Source of the DNA: Clonostachys chloroleuca
Taxonomy: Eukaryota > Ascomycota > Sordariomycetes > Hypocreales > Bionectriaceae
Assembly: GCA_037952775.1 (NCBI GenBank)
Contig: JBANAY010000004.1
Span: 9,052,001-9,116,000, forward strand
DNA length: 64,000 bases
Direction: 5' to 3'
Part shown: piece after piece, positions 1-9,914 of the stretch
Layout: each line of letters begins with the position of its first letter
Position numbering within the stretch: the stretch's first letter is position 1
Notes under the pieces: model-generated
What the model was told of the DNA's origin: nothing
What the model saw: only the letters and a program-made list of their open reading frames with translations
The model's database searches: none
Translations under genes and position numbers: made by a program

Positions 1-2853
1 AAAAATTAGACTACCGATAAGAGTCGCCAGCACAATTAACAAATAGATAGTCTTGACATTCCAGCCATCCTCGAAATAGATACCCCAGCCAGGGAGGAAA
101 TCATCACATCCTGGTTTTAATGGACCGTGCATTCGTTTTGGCAGTTGTTTATATACCCATATTTGATCTGGCGAGAGATGATCCGGGTTAAGAAAATAGT
201 GCATGAGATAATTTTTCTCGAAAGGTGGAAGCGGCATTGGATCGGGTGGTGTCGGATGACATTGGTATTCTTGGCCAACGAGGCTCCGGGGTGGAATACA
301 GACGCAACCCTTAGTTTGTCGCTGCGTGCATTCTTGATCATGTTTACGAATCGAGACATGGGAACTGTGATCAACATAAAACTGAGATGTCAGCAGTCAA
401 CACGCCATTTTATCCGTAGAGAGCATACCTTGCATAAGCTAATGTTTGTAGTGTTTCGAAGCGTTAACCACTTCGTCTCTTTCCTTGCGCGAGAGTATAT
501 GGTGTTCAGGAACCTGAAAAGTTCTTTATCGTTGAGATTCTCGTGAATTAGATCCTGGTCCAATTTGACTCCATATTCGCCCTTAGAGTTGCAGTGAAGA
601 AGATAAAGAAGCTGTCTCAACTCTGATTCTCTAGGCACGTCACCAGATCTTGTGACGGTTGGCGTATTGTGTGTTGGCAAAGTACCACCCTTGATCATGC
701 AGCCCCGAAGACGTGAGCAGAACAGTTGGATATACCGAATAACCCATCCCAACACTTGTAACACAATATTCATGGATAGCCTTGTGCTCTCACTGTGGTT
801 GCCTCGTGCCGAATGATTCGTATTCAGCCGGTTCTCTAGATTATCTAGCGCGCCATTATCAAATTGTTTGTTGAAATCGTCATAAAGTCGAAGTCCACAA
901 GACTATCGCCAAATTAGTCTCAGTCTATTGACACATCAACAGTGTTAGAACTTCAACTCACGCAAGTCCATCTTATTCGCCGTTTCCCGCGCGGGATGTC
1001 TGGCTCTGGTAGGTTAAGACGTAATCAGCACCAAATATCATCTACAATATTTGGGAGTGAGCGCGGCAAGGATGTTGAGCCCTGCAAGATATCACACTCC
1101 CAGGCCGCGTTAAGAACAAAGCGATGCATCTCTGCTTGGAATTTTTGCATTGGAATACTGTCTTTGATGAAAGCTATAGCAGCAGAGATTTCGGGGTACG
1201 AGTAGTCCTCCAAGCTTGAATCTTCATCGCTGTCACTTTCTTCGTTAATATTGTAATAGGAGCCAGTATCCGCAGTTGGTTTTAGCGGTAGTGCTGTATT
1301 ATACGTATTCGAGACATTTGCCATACGCTGCCATAGATAGTATATCATCTCGTTCTTTGCTTGTCGACTCATCTTCGCTCTCTGGTCCCATAATAGGTTG
1401 TTGTAAACTAGACCAAGTAGCTTTCTTGCCTTGTTGATGATGATTCCTCTTGACCTCTTCAAAAGCTGGGAAACCGGCTTATACTCAGTGGCGTTCGATG
1501 ACCTACGAAGGTCTCGATAGTATAATCCAATCAAGCGTTTGAACTCGTCAAGAACTATTTCTGGCTGGACACTTGAATGAGACGCTGATGCTTCGAGGAT
1601 TCGTCCGAGCTCAGTGTGGTCCAAAATTACATCTGCCAGCTTCTGCATCGAGAGCCTCGTAATTTCAGGCTGAGGCCCGGAAGTTAGTGAAGATGATTCC
1701 CAAGATTGAGCATCCCATAGTGAGGAAGAATTTGAGAGTACGCCAGAGTCAGCGGAGTCGTCTTCGAGATTGTGTGCTGTCGCCGACCTTTTCTGTTGAT
1801 CATCCTCTATCGCCAAACGGTTCTCCTGCAATCCATAGAGCACTGAAGTTGTATCCCTAATCTGAGTTTCGGAAATAGACAGACGCCCCGACAAGCCTTC
1901 TCCACTTCCGTCTACGATGTTGTCGGTTGGGAGTCGGAACAGCTCTTGAAGTGATTCATCTGTCATTTCGCTGGTCTTCTTCATCTCTGGAGGCGAAGTC
2001 GAGTGGTCTGTCCCCGTTTCACCAGCAGTTGTGGTTCCGGGGCAGTGGGCATATCGATCCGCGTCCATCTTCCGGAGTTCTTCATCTGATATCGAGCCAT
2101 CTATCCCTGATGTCACTCCTTTGATAGTGAATAGGTTTGCTGATGTGTTGACTAATAATTGGCTACTGTCCCCACTATCCATTGTGTCTTTAGAAGCTTG
2201 TTTGCACACCTCTAGGTCCTGCATTAAAGCCTCCAATTTTTTCCTCAGGAGAAGTCTCTCTTGATCGCTTCCACGGCTTGTGTCCGAGGCCAAGGCATCG
2301 AGTCGTTCCCGAATAAGGCCGGTGAGCTTGATGAGGCTGCCTAACTCCATGTTATGAATCCAATTTTTATGCTCCTGAAGGACCTCAGAGGTAATGTTGG
2401 AGTTCTGTCTATAAATAGATTTAGGGGTGTCCGTAGAGATTACAAAGAGGGAATAGACGGGGTGCTGACATACATAGCGATGGTACCTAGGGCCACCGAT
2501 ATCGTTGATTTATACCCTCCTAACAGGTCTAAAAAGTCGATGATGTCGCCGCTCATAACCCTCATTTTGACCTCGTCTGGGGAGCCCGCTGATAACTCTC
2601 CGCTCAACTCTTGCAAATAATTCTCAAAATGGCGGCACGATTGGCTGTATCGACCAAGAGGAACTTTAAGAAGAGACAATATCGGTACTTCGACGTTTGA
2701 GACTCTCTCTAAATTTTCTAGCACAATAAGTAAGCCTCCAAGCTCCTCCTGAAGCCTCTGCAAATTTTCATTGCCATCTTCGTATCGTTTGACGGTCTCT
2801 TTGAGCGACTTTGTCGATAGAATGGCGGCTGTAATGTTTAGCGGATCCGCCAT
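1..2853 (-). CDS. Fungal STAND-type N-terminal domain protein with C-terminal membrane module; partial, interrupted by an in-frame TGA
   Basis: The gene runs off the left edge. Exons read as 2474-2853, 962-2408, 429-902 and 1-381; introns are 65, 59 and 47 nt with GT-AG ends. The N-terminus (MADPLNITAAILSTKSLKET) resembles the fungal N-terminal domain found on many NLR-like and ankyrin proteins. The next exon is Ser/Asp-rich and ends in a helical block (FVLNAAWECDILQG). The later exons carry IRWTCSCGLRLYDDF, then GCMIKGGTLPTHNTP, then WGIYFEDGW and a hydrophobic segment at the edge. From memory these follow one another in a large uncharacterised ascomycete family. An in-frame TGA at 1025-1027 interrupts the second exon, with open coding frame on both sides. 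Removing it needs a 42-nt intron (GTAGAT...CCAGAG), shorter than usual. So this is either one gene with a tiny intron or a nonsense-broken copy. The function is unknown. Confidence 0.62.
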
Positions 2854-2970
2854 CTTGAGAGTTTGGGGGAGAATAAGGTCGGTTGGATTTCAAGAGCAGA
2901 CTTATCCACGAGAGATATACAAACCTGCCGAAGGGGTATGAGCACTTTGTGGAGTGGTTCGTTAGCGGTT

Positions 2971-3035
2971 ATGTCTGCCTTGCATGTCTGCCTTACATGT
3001 CTGCCTTACATGTCTGCCTTGCATGTCTGCCTTAC
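2971..3035. repeat. Tandem repeat, five copies of a 13-bp unit
   Basis: Five head-to-tail copies of atgtctgccttRc occupy 65 bp, varying only at one position (g or a). The array lies about 120 bp upstream of the start of the minus-strand STAND-domain gene. It is a minisatellite with no visible coding role. Confidence 0.9.
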
Positions 3036-3073
3036 ACAGGCTTCCTAATACTTGTGGAGCTCATGGTTAGAAT

Positions 3074-3276
3074 AATGGCCTTCTTTTGATGTACTGTAAA
3101 CAAAGAAGCGGACTCTCCTTTCGGTCAACCCCTGAAGAGTAACAAACAAGTCAATACTTTGTAACCACAGTGTCTTGTTGCTATCCGCACTATGGCCAGC
3201 CACACCTTGTCCAAAATGGCCCTTTTTTAATATACTATAGAACAAAAAAAGCGGACACTCCTTTCGGTTAACCCTG
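3074..3276. repeat. Two diverged copies of a ~62-bp direct repeat
   Basis: Segments 3074-3135 and 3215-3276 align along their length. Both begin with aatggc, share a tract of the form gcggactctcctttcggt and end in accctg or cccctg. Several differences are G-to-A or C-to-T, as expected for an old repeat decayed by repeat-induced point mutation or deamination. No open frame is conserved between the copies. Confidence 0.7.
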
Positions 3277-3863
3277 TACCGGAGAGAGTTTTAATAGAAA
3301 GTTAAAACAAAAGAAGATGTCAGACCTAACAACTCAACACAATGAATAGCGATGGTGTGATAATGGAGCAATATCACAACAGCTTCAGCCCTAAGCACCA
3401 TCGCTGGGATCATCAACGTTTGCCGATCGAGATGCTGACGGCAAGACAAAGTTTCATCGCGTCCAGCCATTCTCAAAAACTATGAAGAGATAATTCTCAA
3501 ACCTATGGCAACCAATACCGACATCAGACCTGAATTTGAAAGAATTTGACCAAACAAGCCTTTCCGCGGCGAGGAATTGCTGAGTGATGAGCGCGTGGAG
3601 AAGAGACTACGGCAATGGAGCCGATTATTGTAACAGGATACCCCAACATAGAAGGATCTCGGAAAGACATAAGTAGGTATGCAATTATCCGCCAGATGCC
3701 TCTCAACTGTGAGGGTTGGCGATGGAGGATGAAGGGGCATTTGTCAGTATCTTCACCTTTGCCATTTCCATGTGCGCTCAACGGTCCTCGGCCTTGTCCC
3801 GTCGCATCAACACCGCCACCATCTCTTTTACTACCCACCTTTCGCTCGCGCATGCAAATCAAA

Positions 3864-6800
3864 TGCATCATGTCGTCCGACTCCCCTTTCGAGGGCCACA
3901 AGAGCCAGCCCGACGCTGCCGACTCCATGGGTTGGCCCACTATTACCACAATTATCATTCTGGTTGTCGGTCTGCTCCTTCCTTACCTTGTTCCCCGAGG
4001 AGACTGTCACGTGCAACACCGCCTGCCCCAAAATGTTCCCGCATTCAACAGATCCCCCGCCTCTTGGAGAAAAGAAGAACTCCTGCACAAGTCGGGCTAT
4101 CCCAGCTCAAGACAACTTGCAGCCAGCCTCCAACTCACCCCCATATGCCCCTTCGGTCGATGTCGCACCGCAACGTTCGTGCCAACCAACGCTCCCAGGA
4201 ACTTGGAATATCCTACTGGCACGAACACCGTCGGGGTTGCGCCCTTATACGCGACGGAAGATGCCACAATAGAGTGAGAAGCATCAGGTACGATATATCA
4301 AGCCGGACTAACTCCTGTCTAGCATCGTTGCAGTTCATGGTTTGGCAGTCACGCTATCGGCGACTCTAGAAGCAAAGATAGCAGCATGATCTAGTTGCGA
4401 GAGTTCTTCCCCGAAGACGTCCCCAAAACTCGGATCCTCGTCTACGAATACGAGCCAGCCATTACAGACAGGGACAACAAGATTTCAATCACCGGCCTGG
4501 CCAAGGGCTTGCTAGAGTCATGCAAGGCCTTTTGTGAAGCCACGCAGGTACCATCTGAATCGTTCCCAGCAATAACTTTACCGGTTCTGAAGTTCAAAAA
4601 CAACCCGCCGGCCGATTAGATTCGTTGGCCAGAGCTTGGGGATGGGGGGAAGCTTCTGATTAAAGTGGTAGGCCAAAATCTCCCATTCCACTCTCCCCAG
4701 GTTCCTCCACTAACCAGACCACAGGCCTTGACCATTGCATCCGACGGAATCACAGACCATCAAAATACGACTCCTTCATGTCCTCATGCGGCTTGGTGTT
4801 CTTCGGAGTGCCCAAACATGGTATAAGGCTCGGAAAGCTCAAGGGAATCACTTCCGGGGCAGATAAACGCAGAGCTCATACATGGTTTAGAGCTTGACTC
4901 GGATTCAGAACCAACGCCATATCTTCGAAGCATCCAAGATTACCTCGTCCCACAGGGCGCGCTTGTCGTCGTCGAGACGGAAAGGATGGGATTCCACCAC
5001 ATTGACTTCGCAAGATTACGTTTATCAGTTGTCACAGAAAGCTGGGTCCACCAATGAGGATCGTCTCATACTACGATGAACCAAAGACTACTACCATTGT
5101 TGTTCGTCTACCTGTGTTCCCCCCTGAGGATGAGAGATAGCACTCTGCCAGTAACGTGTATCAGATGGACAGTCAGTAAAAACTGTCCTGAGGAGGTAGT
5201 CCTTAATTCATGGTGACGCAACAATCAGCATGCCGAATTGGTTTCCAAGATAGTACCCACGACAGACAGCCTCTACACTCCGACCATTTCAGCTAAGTCA
5301 ATCTCTTCAGTCAGGCAGATCCAAGCTACAGAATAGTTCAGTACTGGCTCCGAGCGCTGGTCAAGGATGGGCCAGATGTTTTTTCTGACCGGTTCCAAGG
5401 CCCAAGTTGATATGTACAGGACGATATGTAATCCCAATATAAATCCAATCGGGTTTTGTAGAGCCTTCAGAAGACGAAAAGCGACATCAAGATGACCTGA
5501 ACATGCCTGATTATCACGCCTTCATCAACAACGAAGAACCAAATCGGCTTCTAAACCGCGGAGGGGACAGAAGCTTCCTTCCGGCATACCTTGATGACTT
5601 CTGAAGAGTCTTCCACGGTCTGGTCGAACCCAGCCCAAATCAATAGATCTATTTCATAATCGATGGTCTAAGCCTATGCGAAACGTTGATTAAAGGTCTC
5701 GTGGCCAAGCTACACGAGTTGATCAATCAAATAAGGAGTGTTCGAGATCAAGTTGTTCATGGCCAGTGGGCCAAACGGCCTTATAGAGATCTTCCCGTCT
5801 CGACGCAGCACGATTTCTCAGGCAGCCGAACAAACACATGGAGGCTTTCATCGAGAGATAGAGTTTCTACTATCTGTCCTCAACAGTTACAGAAAAGAGG
5901 CTGTTTTCCACCACCTTCTTTATTCTGCAGAAGATATCTTTCTTTGGATACATATTGTGATCAAGGAACTCAGAAACATACGATATGTTTCCAGAGAGTC
6001 AGTTCAGAATGTTCTCAATGAAACACCACAAGCGCTCGGTGACTACCCTTCTTCGGGCTGCTTCCAGAGAGCATAATGAGGTGGCTATTCTAGCTTGGGT
6101 GGCTTGCGCGATGACACCGCTTTCTATTCAAGTATTGGAAGCAGCTGTGATAGGAATGCATACCAACTCGAGTAGCCTGGCAGCGTATTCTGAGAATAAG
6201 TCTTTCTTTCACGATGAATCTATCCGAGCCCACTTTGGAGCCTCGGTTGATGTCATCGATGATGTGGTCTCCTGATACCTCAGTATTCGCCGAATTTCGA
6301 GATATCTCACCCTCTAAGATGGTCGGAAGGGAATATTAGCTTGAAGCTTGGATGAACAAACATCATGCTAGAAAGAGCGTGTAGAAGAAGTCTGATTTTC
6401 AATGGCTTCCATTTAGAGGAAGAGACCTTCGATTTGGGGCAATAGGAAGACGTATTCGGCATGAGCGGAGTGCCATCCTACTACCAAGGCCTATGTGACG
6501 AAAACCTCTTTCTATTTTACGTATCCAGTTATTGGGATATTTATATAGAGAGCTCCGAGGACCCTGGAGATCAGGACACCAAAACCTAACGCGCATCCTC
6601 CAAGGCTTAAAAATTCTGTGTTTAGCTGCAGCGACTAGCAAAGTTCGAAGATCATGATCAAACTCGCTTCGAGAAAGAGAGACGTTGGACAAGTTTCTTC
6701 ACTCAGTTCCTCATAGTGCCGTTCTTCTCAACTATAGGAGGCTGGCGAGGGCTTCCAGGGACAAGCACTTTGCCGAACATCAGATACATTTACCGATGAC

Positions 6801-7010
6801 TCCTTGCTTTTGGCTGCGAAGGTGTGAGCGGGGGATTCACTTCGCAAGCTACTGCAGGAAGACATCTCGCCGAGACTTAGTGTTGCCATGGCAGTTGTCA
6901 CAGCGGTAACGGAACAACTGGTAAACGGCAAGGAGATGCTACAGCTGCTACGATGTTTAGTATGGAGGCAGCGCGAAGAGGGAGTCAGATTAACGATTTT
7001 CTTGAACTGA
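3864..7010 (+). pseudogene. Relic of an NLR-like gene: SERAC1-like hydrolase domain plus NACHT/STAND region
   Basis: No long frame survives, but fragments in one strand and one order match the architecture of fungal NLR-like proteins. A possible membrane segment (TITTIIILVVGLLLPYL) precedes IVAVHGL at 4324-4344. After a frameshift comes LREFFPEDVPKTRILVYEYEP near 4394, the strand pattern of SERAC1-like alpha/beta hydrolases. GLVFFGVPKHG (4790-4822) and ELIHGLELDSDSEP (from about 4872) continue it. A Walker-B-like IYFIIDGLSLCE lies at 5647-5682. Further on are FLWIHIVIKELRNIRYVS (about 5940) and AILAWVACAMTPLSIQVLEA (about 6080), typical of the helical region after a NACHT domain. At least ten stops and several frame changes interrupt it. 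No intact P-loop was found. Domain limits are approximate. The family is inferred from motif pattern, not a database search. Confidence 0.68.
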
Positions 7011-7364
7011 TAACACCGAACGCAGGGATAAATGGTAAGAAATTGCCAAGATCTATATTACCTTCAATCTTTTCTACTAACTTAGTCTTAATATTTTATT
7101 AAAACGTGTTGTTAGAAGACTTCGGTGTAAAGGGAAGCATTCCACGCTGGCGGTTTTCGTTATCGATAAGCGGCAGACACAAAAAATTAATGCCCGCGAT
7201 GACCAGAATTTCTACTCAAGACGTCATTTTCTTCCAACTTTACCATATATCTGGAAATAAGTTCGGCCCTTCGCCCTAGTTGACCGTTTAAAATTGAAAT
7301 ATTATATTTTCCCGTCTCTTTCTCCCTCGCGACCGGGGTATTCAAACCATCCCTCACAGCCACC
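7011..7364. other. Intergenic spacer upstream of NOB1
   Basis: About 350 bp, AT-rich, with pyrimidine-rich stretches just before the NOB1 start (cgtctctttctccctcg). It probably holds the NOB1 promoter and 5' leader. No other gene is seen. Confidence 0.6.
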
Positions 7365-8792
7365 ATGGCTGCCCCCGCCGACACAATCAATGCCCCTCTC
7401 GAGGTCCAACAGTCGAGTCCAGCAACACCATCCGGGTCACCAGCCCCTGCCGAGCCGTCGACCACCAAGCCCATCCACAGCCTTGTCCTCGACACAGGCC
7501 CTCTCATCAAGAATGACCCTCCCGCCGATGTGCTGCGAGCCCGCGCAGAGCAACTCTACATCCTCCCCTCCGTACTCCCCGAAATCCGCGACGCTGCCAC
7601 CCGCACCCGCGTAGAGACCACTCTGATGCCGTTTGTCACCGTGCGCGCGCCCAGACCTGCCAGCATCAAGATCATAACCGACTTTGCTCGCCGCACTGGC
7701 GATCTCGAGGTCCTGAGTCGCCCTGATATACAGGTCCTCGCCCTCGCCTACGAGCTCGAGTGCGAACGCAATGGTGGAGACTGGAGGCTGAGGAGTACTC
7801 CGGGGCAGAAGACCCTGAATGGAAAGCCGCCATCAAAAGAGGGGGAGGCCAAGGAGGGCGAGACGCCAGCACAGCCAGCCGAGAGTCAAGACACACAAGA
7901 GCAGCCTTCAGCCGAGTCCCAAACCAACCAGGCACCAGAGACCTCGTTGGAACAGACGGTGGAGCAACTGAGCATTGAAGAATCTGGCGAGAAGAAGGGC
8001 GACGATACCCCAGCGGCAGACGCAACCACCAAGACAGAAGAGACACAGCCGGCAAACGAAGACAACACCGAAGATGTCGTGGTGGTCGAGGACGACGGCG
8101 AGGACTCGGACGACCTCAAAGACGAGAACGATGAGGACGAGGACGACGGCGGCTGGATCACTCCGTCCAACGTCAAGAAGCACAAGGCCAAAGATACCAG
8201 GACATCCACCTCCTCCGGCGCGGCGCCCAAAACCCTCCAAGCCGCCGTCCTCACCTCCGACTTCGCCATGCAGAACGTCGCCCTCCGCATGAACCTCAAC
8301 CTCGTCTCCCCGGCCCTCACCCGCATCTCCCACCTGCGCACCTGGGTCCTCCGCTGCCACGGCTGCTTCCAGATCACCCGCGCCATGGACCGCCGCTTCT
8401 GCCCCTCGTGCGGCCAGCCCACCCTGCTGCGCGCCGCCTGCACCGTCGACGATCGCACTGGCGCCCTGACCGTCCACCTCAAGCGCAACTTTCAGTGGAA
8501 CAACCGCGGCAACGTCTACAGCGTGCCCAAGCCCGTCCACGGCTCCGCCAACGGCCGCGCCCCCAAGACCAAGGGCACCCACGGCGGCAAGAACGGCTGG
8601 GGCCGCGACCTGATCCTGTCCGAGGACCAGAAGGAGTACACCCGCGCCCACGACGAGCAGCGCCGCCAGCGGAAGAAGGACATCATGGACGACGACTTCC
8701 TGCCCGGGCTCATCAGCGGCGACAGGGCCGGCGCGGGCGGCAAGATTCGCGTCGGCGCCGGGAGGAACATCAATGGCAGGAAAAAGAGGTAG
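7365..8792 (+). CDS. NOB1: 20S pre-rRNA D-site endonuclease NOB1
   Basis: An uninterrupted frame of 475 codons starts in an excellent context (ccaccatggct). NOB1 is the PIN-domain nuclease that cleaves 20S pre-rRNA at site D to make mature 18S rRNA in cytoplasmic pre-40S particles. The PIN domain begins at about residue 37 with LVLDTGPLI, containing a conserved metal-binding Asp, and continues through LYILPSVLPEIRD. A long acidic, low-complexity linker follows (about residues 150-270). The NOB1 zinc ribbon is CHGCFQ then CPSCGQ (two CxxC pairs, near residues 330-350). The basic tail includes a conserved KGTHGGKNGWGRD stretch. Length and domain order are normal for fungal NOB1. It converges on NOP10, another ribosome-biogenesis gene. 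Confidence 0.97.
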   Translation: MAAPADTINAPLEVQQSSPATPSGSPAPAEPSTTKPIHSLVLDTGPLIKNDPPADVLRARAEQLYILPSVLPEIRDAATRTRVETTLMPFVTVRAPRPASIKIITDFARRTGDLEVLSRPDIQVLALAYELECERNGGDWRLRSTPGQKTLNGKPPSKEGEAKEGETPAQPAESQDTQEQPSAESQTNQAPETSLEQTVEQLSIEESGEKKGDDTPAADATTKTEETQPANEDNTEDVVVVEDDGEDSDDLKDENDEDEDDGGWITPSNVKKHKAKDTRTSTSSGAAPKTLQAAVLTSDFAMQNVALRMNLNLVSPALTRISHLRTWVLRCHGCFQITRAMDRRFCPSCGQPTLLRAACTVDDRTGALTVHLKRNFQWNNRGNVYSVPKPVHGSANGRAPKTKGTHGGKNGWGRDLILSEDQKEYTRAHDEQRRQRKKDIMDDDFLPGLISGDRAGAGGKIRVGAGRNINGRKKR

Positions 8793-9141
8793 ATACCCCA
8801 GTACATAGAACGTGACGATGATCTCCTTTTTTGGGTTACGGTAGGGACAACGGGATAGAACAAAAGTATATGAACGTTAATGAATTCTTTTTTTTTATAA
8901 TGAGATGAAAGAAAAGCTGCTCTCTGAGTGTAGAGCTTTTTCTTCCCCCGATCGGTGTATGCCCGTAATCAAGAAATACCCAACGCCGAGTTACTGTAGC
9001 AAAGTCGTTTCGCCCTTGTAGAAAAAAACAAAACCTCCTCATACTCTTCCCAAATCTAATTCAGCGGCGTTCCCCCTTGCTGCCACCTTCACTGTCCATA
9101 TCCTTCGCCTCCGCGCTTCCTCTCGATATCGGTTGTGCCAT
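8793..9141. other. Short spacer between convergent NOB1 and NOP10
   Basis: About 350 bp shared by the two 3' ends. It contains A/T-rich tracts (ttctttttttttataatg near 8886) that could serve 3'-end formation on either strand. No open frame looks coding. Confidence 0.6.
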
Positions 9142-9391
9142 TTACAGCTCCTCAGCCTCTATAGGAAAAACAGTCAGTATACACTCTCAACCCTGTTCAG
9201 GAGAAGTCACACGTACTCTGCTGGGTGAGGAGGAGACCGAAACGCCTCTTCATGGTCACGCGCTGGCGCGACCACTTGTCGTCGGGGGAGAAGCGGGCGG
9301 GGTGGGCGGACTTGGTGACCTGGCCGTGGGCGACCTTCTTGAGGGTGTAGAGGCGCTTGCCTTCGGCGTCGAGGGTGTACATCAGATGCAT
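9142..9391 (-). CDS. NOP10: H/ACA ribonucleoprotein subunit 3 (Nop10)
   Basis: Two exons, 9217-9391 and 9142-9158, joined over a 58-nt intron (GTACGT donor, TACTGACTG branch site, TATAG acceptor), give 63 residues. [19 protein letters not shown] at the start, then [18 protein letters not shown] and KRRFGLL, are near-identical to Nop10 across eukaryotes. Nop10 is the small core protein of H/ACA snoRNPs; it bridges Cbf5/dyskerin for rRNA pseudouridylation and is also part of telomerase in animals. The C-terminus after the intron (KAEEL) is short and variable, as usual. The gene is tail to tail with NOB1. Confidence 0.96.
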
Positions 9392-9914
9392 GGCGGGCGA
9401 AGAATTTTATTATGCGCTAGTAGGTCTTGAATGTTTAGGTGGCTCGTTGGGCTTCGCAATGTCGTCAATTGAGCGGGTTTGGGGGTTCGTGACGGGGTTT
9501 TCAATTGTTGGCTGGCGGCTGGAAACTGGAGATGGTCGGCTTGGTGGTTTGGAGCATCAGAAAATTTCCAATCTGGTCACGTGTGTGCGCTGGAGCTTGC
9601 TATCGATAAGAAATTGGGAATGTTTAGTGGCCCATATTTACCCGAGGGGCTTCCAGAGCAGAAAGAGCAATTGGCAAGCTTATGATTGACCTAACCTAGA
9701 GCAGATCCAGGCTCCAGTCAACAGACCGCATTTCTTGTTTCAAGATCAAGGTATCGCTTCTATTTTTCTAAATTATCCAGAATCTCCTATCTCCATTTCA
9801 AATCTTTAGTCTCTTGAATCAGGGCCTAATCCCTAGGTTTCTCAGCATGCTACAGTCCAAGCCTGGCTTCAGTCAATTACCATTCCGCTCCAAAGGACAT
9901 TTTCCCTCCCTAAG
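9392..9914. other. Divergent promoter region between NOP10 and the F-box-like gene
   Basis: About 520 bp between two divergent starts. It includes gtcacgtg near 9577 (an E-box/CACGTG core). Small open frames here cover the NOP10 leader and are not supported. Confidence 0.5.

Noticed and set aside
2971..3035. Five 13-bp repeats as a CRISPR-like array
   Set aside because: Units are directly adjacent with no spacers, in a eukaryotic genome; it is a minisatellite.
7908..8651. 247-codon minus-strand frame opposite NOB1
   Set aside because: Gly/Val/Ala-rich reverse reading of NOB1, with no start context or domain.
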